A DNA stretch of 7,594 nucleotides, taken from NCBI GenBank assembly GCA_964616405.1, contig CAZTRE010000050.1, positions 1 through 7,594 of the forward strand, in the 5' to 3' direction. The translations under genes and the position numbers were made by a program. Positions 5,120 to 7,594 of the stretch are shown here, piece after piece. The stretch is from JAEDES01 sp964616405 (GTDB lineage: Bacteria; Bacillota_I; Bacilli_A; RF39; UBA660). Positions within the stretch are counted from its first letter, which is position 1; each line of letters opens with the position of its first letter. The notes beneath the pieces are model-generated. The model saw only the letters and a program-made list of their open reading frames with translations. It did not search any database and was not told where the DNA came from.

Positions 5120-5611
5120 TTCCTCAGTTTTTTCAGTCTTTACTTCTTTTGTAGCCTTAGTTTCTTTCTTAGCTGTTGCTTTAACTGTCTTTGTTTCTTT
5201 AGCTGCTCCAATTGTAACCTCTTTACCAGTTACTTCTGCAGATTTAGTAATCTTACCAGCTTTTCCGTCTTTAGCAACTTTTACTAATTCACTAAACATT
5301 TTTGGATCATTGATAGCGATTTCTGATAACATCTTTCTATTGATTTCAACACCAGCCTTAGTTAAACCTTCAATAAATCTTGAATAACTAATATCATTTT
5401 GACGACAAGCTGCATTGATACGAGTAATCCATAACTTTCTAAAATCTCTCTTCTTTTGTTTTCTGTCTCTAAATGCATATTGTCCAGAATGCATTAATTG
5501 TTCTTTTGCTGTTTTATATAATCTATGCTTACTACCAAAGTAACCTTTAGCAGCTTTTAATACTTTTTTGTGACGAGCTTTAGTAACTGCTCCATTTTTA
5601 ACTCTTGCCAT
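5009..5611 (-). CDS. rplT: Ribosomal protein L20 with a C-terminal Rho_N/SAP-like domain
   Basis: The product is 200 residues, against about 118 for typical L20, an early 50S assembly protein that binds 23S rRNA. Residues 1 to about 119 are complete L20: MARVKNGAVTKARHKK, AKGYFGSKHRLYKTAKEQ, YAFRDRKQKKRDFRKLWI, RINAACRQN and LTKAGVEINRKMLSEIA. Residues about 120-163 are a Lys/Thr/Ala/Glu linker, and 165-200 are the MTVAELKEVA...GMKKAEIIEAL module shared with S2. The linker is more basic than that of S2. The ATG at 5611 has AGGAGG (5625-5620) at 8 nt and lies 27 nt after rpmI. In Bacillus, L20 represses its own operon through the leader before infC; a matching leader is seen here. Whether the added domain affects that control is unknown. 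Confidence 0.97.
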   Translation of the reverse strand: MARVKNGAVTKARHKKVLKAAKGYFGSKHRLYKTAKEQLMHSGQYAFRDRKQKKRDFRKLWITRINAACRQNDISYSRFIEGLTKAGVEINRKMLSEIAINDPKMFSELVKVAKDGKAGKITKSAEVTGKEVTIGAAKETKTVKATAKKETKATKEVKTEKTEEVNYSKMTVAELKEVAASKNISVTGMKKAEIIEALSK

Positions 5612-5638
5612 TTTTTAGTCCTCCTTCATTTATTTAGA

Positions 5639-5824
5639 TTAGATTATATTTTTTAATCTATTTTGATCTGCCTTACTTAAGTTAGATCCTTTTCTATTCT
5701 TTCTATTAACATTTTGTGGTTTAGAACCTGTATTATGTCTGCTTCCAGGTTTTCCAATTTTGTAATCATTCTTACGAGCTTTAATTACTTTAGCTGTACC
5801 TTTATGTGTTTTAATTTTTGGCAT
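5639..5824 (-). CDS. rpmI: Ribosomal protein L35
   Basis: This is a 61-residue, strongly basic protein with the L35 pattern: MPKIKTHKGTAKVIK at the start, KPGSRHNTGSK in the middle, and a KNRKGSNLSKADQNRLK end. It is slightly shorter than the usual 64-66. The ATG at 5824 is preceded by AGGAGG (5839-5834) at 9 nt. It sits 19 nt after infC and 27 nt before rplT, the universal infC-rpmI-rplT order. L35 is a small 50S subunit protein. Confidence 0.97.
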   Translation of the reverse strand: MPKIKTHKGTAKVIKARKNDYKIGKPGSRHNTGSKPQNVNRKNRKGSNLSKADQNRLKNII

Positions 5825-5843
5825 ATTTTAAATCCTCCTACTA

Positions 5844-6374
5844 TTATTTCTCTTTTTTTGGTACTAACAACATTGTCATTGTTCTACCGTCTAATTTAGG
5901 CTTTTGCTCTATATCCGCATAATCTGTAACACGAGATGCAAAACGTTCTAGAACTTCCTTACCAAGTTCAGTATGAGCCATTTGACGACCCTTAAATCTG
6001 ATTGTAAGTTTAACTCTATCACCTTTTTCTAAGTACTTAGTCGCATTTCTAAGCTTAGTTTCAAAATCTCCCACGTCGATAACTGGTGATAATCTGAACT
6101 CTTTTAACTCAGACATATTAGCTTTTTGCCTCTTTAATGCTTCTTTTTCCTTTTTTTGTTTTTCATAACGGTACTTGTTATAGTCCATTACTTTACAAAC
6201 TGGTGGATTAGCATTAGGACTAAGTAATACTAAATCAAGTGATGCATAAGAAGCTAATGTTCTAGCATCTTGAATTGACTTAACTCCAACTTGTTCTCCA
6301 TTAGGTCCAATAACTAATACTTCACGAGCTTTGATTTGTTCATTAATCAACAAGCCATTCTTATTGTTTGCGAT
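5844..6374 (-). CDS. infC: Translation initiation factor IF-3, probable ATC start
   Basis: The product is 176 residues, close to the 173 of Bacillus. IF3 binds the 30S subunit, blocks premature 50S joining and checks the start codon and initiator tRNA. The N domain is about 7-76 (LLINEQIKAREVLVIGPNGEQ, LDLVLLSPNANPPVCKVMDYNKYRYE). A basic linker follows (EKQKKEKEALKRQKAN), then the C domain from about 88 (KEFRLSPVIDVGDFETKLRNATKYLEKGDRVKLTIRFKGRQMAH, ending DGRTMTMLLVPKK). The start chosen is ATC at 6374: GGAGGTG (6387-6381) lies exactly 6 nt upstream and family similarity begins here. The nearest in-frame ATG (6389) overlaps that ribosome binding site and has none of its own. AUU/AUC starts are a known infC trait, letting IF3 repress its own translation. 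Confidence 0.96.
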   Translation of the reverse strand: MANNKNGLLINEQIKAREVLVIGPNGEQVGVKSIQDARTLASYASLDLVLLSPNANPPVCKVMDYNKYRYEKQKKEKEALKRQKANMSELKEFRLSPVIDVGDFETKLRNATKYLEKGDRVKLTIRFKGRQMAHTELGKEVLERFASRVTDYADIEQKPKLDGRTMTMLLVPKKEK

Positions 6375-6387
6375 AAAAAACACCTCC
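6372..6387 (-). promoter_or_regulatory. Ribosome binding site and ATC start of infC
   Basis: GGAGGTG, six T, then ATC. Optimal spacing to a non-canonical start codon is the established signature of IF3 autogenous translational control: IF3 discriminates against such codons, so excess IF3 lowers its own synthesis. Confidence 0.8.
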
Positions 6388-6390
6388 ATT

Positions 6391-6424
6391 AAATAAGAAA
6401 AGCGGATATAAATTTTATATCCGC
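6391..6424 (-). terminator. Leader attenuator (intrinsic terminator) before infC
   Basis: GCGGATATAAA (6424-6414) and TTTATATCCGC (6412-6402) form a perfect 11-bp stem around a single A, which would open to a larger loop in practice. TTTTCTTATTT (6401-6391) follows, just before the infC ribosome binding site. It is conditional, because its 5' arm can be captured by the antiterminator arm at 6503-6495. Confidence 0.85.
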
Positions 6425-6526
6425 ACAAAACCCATTATAATTAATTTAAATAATTATCATTGGCATTTGACCCATCACTATTCGCTGATCAGGTGGATAT
6501 AAATCTCTTTCCTTTTTTCTCGACTA
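6391..6526 (-). ncRNA. L20-type autoregulatory leader of infC-rpmI-rplT
   Basis: The leader runs from the predicted transcription start near 6526 to the attenuator. Near its 5' end ATTTATATCC (6504-6495) repeats the sequence of the terminator's 3' arm, so it can pair with the 5' arm GGATATAAA (6422-6414) and prevent termination. Between them is a long internal hairpin: CCAATGATAATTA (6462-6450) opposite TAATTATAATGG (6443-6432), with a few mismatches. In Bacillus, L20 binding to the infC leader promotes premature termination. The position before infC-rpmI-rplT and the switch logic support the same here. I have not matched the L20 contact residues one by one. Confidence 0.7.
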
Positions 6527-6531
6527 GTAAT

Positions 6532-6560
6532 ATTATATGCAACCATATTTCATTTGTCAA
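6532..6560 (-). promoter_or_regulatory. Consensus sigma-A promoter of the infC operon
   Basis: A perfect TTGACA (6560-6555), a 17-nt spacer and a perfect TATAAT (6537-6532). Both hexamers match at 6/6 with optimal spacing. It places the start near 6526 and gives a leader of about 150 nt before infC. Confidence 0.92.
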
Positions 6561-6580
6561 CCAAAAATTAATAATTTCCT

Positions 6581-6621
6581 AAAAACTGATATGATAACAT
6601 TAACATTTCCTTCTATCATCA
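6581..6621 (-). terminator. Weak terminator candidate after the pentapeptide-like gene
   Basis: TGATGATA (6621-6614) can pair with TATC and ATCA (6596-6587, with a two-base bulge) around a 17-nt loop. GTTTTT (6586-6581) follows on the minus strand. The long loop and bulge make it a poor terminator. It is placed between the gene end (6630) and the next promoter (6560), where one would be expected. Confidence 0.35.
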
Positions 6622-6629
6622 CTTGATAT

Positions 6630-7562
6630 TTATTCGCTTTTCTTGTAACATTTAACTTTTTGATTCTCAACCACTGAAAATATTGAATCAAAAGCTACTC
6701 TTTTCTCTATTTTATGCTCTAATAATTTTTTCGCAGCAATTTCCTTTTTTTCGTCTTCTGATAAAACCTTTTTACCATTTACATAACATCCAACCCAATC
6801 ATAATTCATAGCCTTTTTTAGTAGTTCTAAATTTCTTTGTGTAGGGCAACGAAATTTATTGGTTCCTAAAACTATCTTGAGACCACAATTAGTTAAATCA
6901 CAATCATCAATTAAACAATCATCACCATGTAACTTCACAAAAGAATCTACTACAACACCACATCTATTTGACAAATCAATACCTTTTAAGCAGGAATGTA
7001 TCGCTGTCAAATAACATTCTGAATTAAGCGATAATCCTGTTTCAACTATATTAGAGCCACAAATATATATAGGCCCAGCACCATGTACATTTTGCTTTGA
7101 AAAATCAAGACCGGAAAAGTTACAATTAATAATATCTAAACTAAGCTTATGTTTTGCTTCAAATGTTTTTGTCAAATCAATAGGCGCATTTGTTCCACTA
7201 TAATCAATAATCATCTCTTTTTTCTTCCAACTTTTTCTAATTTGTTTTATCAAGTCTATAATATCTTCTGTCACTCTCCAATAGTTAAATTTTTTACTTA
7301 ATTGGTCATCATCGGCATCAAGAATTCCAAAAGATACATCTGAAAAATCCACTTCACTTAAATCTATTTTCCGTAAAACATCTCCTGAACGTACTGGTAA
7401 TTTTACTTTTATATTTTTTTCTTTATCAAGAGTTACTTCTTCAAATAACAAATCTTCAAGTACATCTTTATCAAGATGAACTCTCTGTCCCTTTGGCAAA
7501 TCTTCCAATCTTTTTCCTAATTCCTCAAACAATTCATCTTTTTCTTTAATACTCAATTTCAT
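6630..7562 (-). CDS. Uncharacterised protein with pentapeptide-like patches
   Basis: This is a 310-residue soluble protein with no signal peptide or membrane helix. I do not recognise a named family. Residues 1-60 are charged and mostly helical (IKEKDELFEELGKRL, DVLEDLLFEEVTL). Several patches have the A/C-D/N-L/F-x-x spacing of right-handed beta-helix pentapeptide proteins: IDLSEVDFSDVSF (67-79), INCNFSGLDFS (145-155), KGIDLSN (193-199) and DDCDLTNCGLKI (219-230). They are short and interrupted by a Trp/Lys helix region (about 90-118), so this is not a canonical long pentapeptide repeat. Many cysteines occur in the second half. Residues 262 to the end are basic. The ATG at 7562 is chosen over the in-frame GTG at 7577 because GGAG (7575-7572), 9 nt before the ATG, overlaps that GTG. 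Its promoter lies beyond the window edge. Confidence 0.8.
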   Translation of the reverse strand: MKLSIKEKDELFEELGKRLEDLPKGQRVHLDKDVLEDLLFEEVTLDKEKNIKVKLPVRSGDVLRKIDLSEVDFSDVSFGILDADDDQLSKKFNYWRVTEDIIDLIKQIRKSWKKKEMIIDYSGTNAPIDLTKTFEAKHKLSLDIINCNFSGLDFSKQNVHGAGPIYICGSNIVETGLSLNSECYLTAIHSCLKGIDLSNRCGVVVDSFVKLHGDDCLIDDCDLTNCGLKIVLGTNKFRCPTQRNLELLKKAMNYDWVGCYVNGKKVLSEDEKKEIAAKKLLEHKIEKRVAFDSIFSVVENQKVKCYKKSE

Positions 7563-7594
7563 AATTACAATCTCCACACAATAATAAACTTTTT

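Noticed and set aside
5714..5899. Plus-strand open frame of 61 codons
   Set aside because: It lies across the antisense of rpmI and the end of infC, and both of those genes are certain.
6375..6428. Longer IF3 N-terminus starting at TTG 6428 or ATG 6389
   Set aside because: The TTG start would place coding sequence inside the attenuator stem, and the ATG overlaps the ribosome binding site with none of its own. IF3 similarity begins after the ATC.
1..7594. CRISPR arrays, tRNA or rRNA genes
   Set aside because: I see no regularly spaced repeats, no tRNA cloverleaf with a T-loop GTTCRA motif, and no rRNA sequence. The only long repeat is the pair of tail domains.

Overview
The window is an AT-rich stretch from a low-GC Firmicutes/Tenericutes-type bacterium. 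Supporting signs are strong AGGAGG-type ribosome binding sites, Bacillus-like S2/IF3/EF-Ts/RRF sequences, mostly TAA stops, TTG and ATC starts, and U-tailed terminators. Tryptophan is encoded by TGG wherever I checked, so nothing suggests that UGA is recoded. An uncultured gut Bacilli lineage of the RF39/Mollicutes-relative kind would fit, but that is inference. A run of 100 N (1901-2000) shows this is a draft scaffold, probably from a metagenome. All genes supported here lie on the minus strand, so the window reads right to left.

Right part (7594 to 6581): an uncharacterised 310-residue protein with pentapeptide-like patches, then a weak terminator candidate. Next (6560 to 4914) comes a consensus promoter, TTGACA-N17-TATAAT, and a leader of about 150 nt. 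The leader ends in an intrinsic terminator that competes with an upstream antiterminator arm, the arrangement of the L20 autoregulatory leader. It precedes infC (IF3, apparently starting at a rare ATC codon), rpmI (L35) and rplT (L20). rpsB (S2) follows with no clear terminator in between, so L20-controlled transcription may extend into it. L20 and S2 both carry a non-ribosomal C-terminal extension: a Lys/Glu-rich linker and a nearly identical domain of about 36 residues resembling the Rho_N/SAP/HeH class of nucleic-acid-binding modules. The two copies match at 104 of 111 nucleotides.

Middle (3967 to 2921): rpsB ends in a terminator, and tsf (EF-Ts) has its own probable promoter and a strong terminator.

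Left part (2923 to 142): a well-formed promoter drives a single-pass membrane protein broken by the sequencing gap, then a DUF4176-family protein (a family associated with type VII secretion), then frr (ribosome recycling factor) with its terminator. The common order rpsB-tsf-pyrH-frr is therefore altered: pyrH is not visible, and a membrane protein and a DUF4176 protein occupy the interval.

Far left (1 to 90): just before the start of a gene leaving the window is a sigma-A-like promoter, TTGACG-N16-TATCAT, whose spacer contains an uninterrupted run of 11 G. That is the architecture of a phase-variable promoter switched by slipped-strand mispairing. With the paired tail domains on S2 and L20, it is the most interesting signal here.
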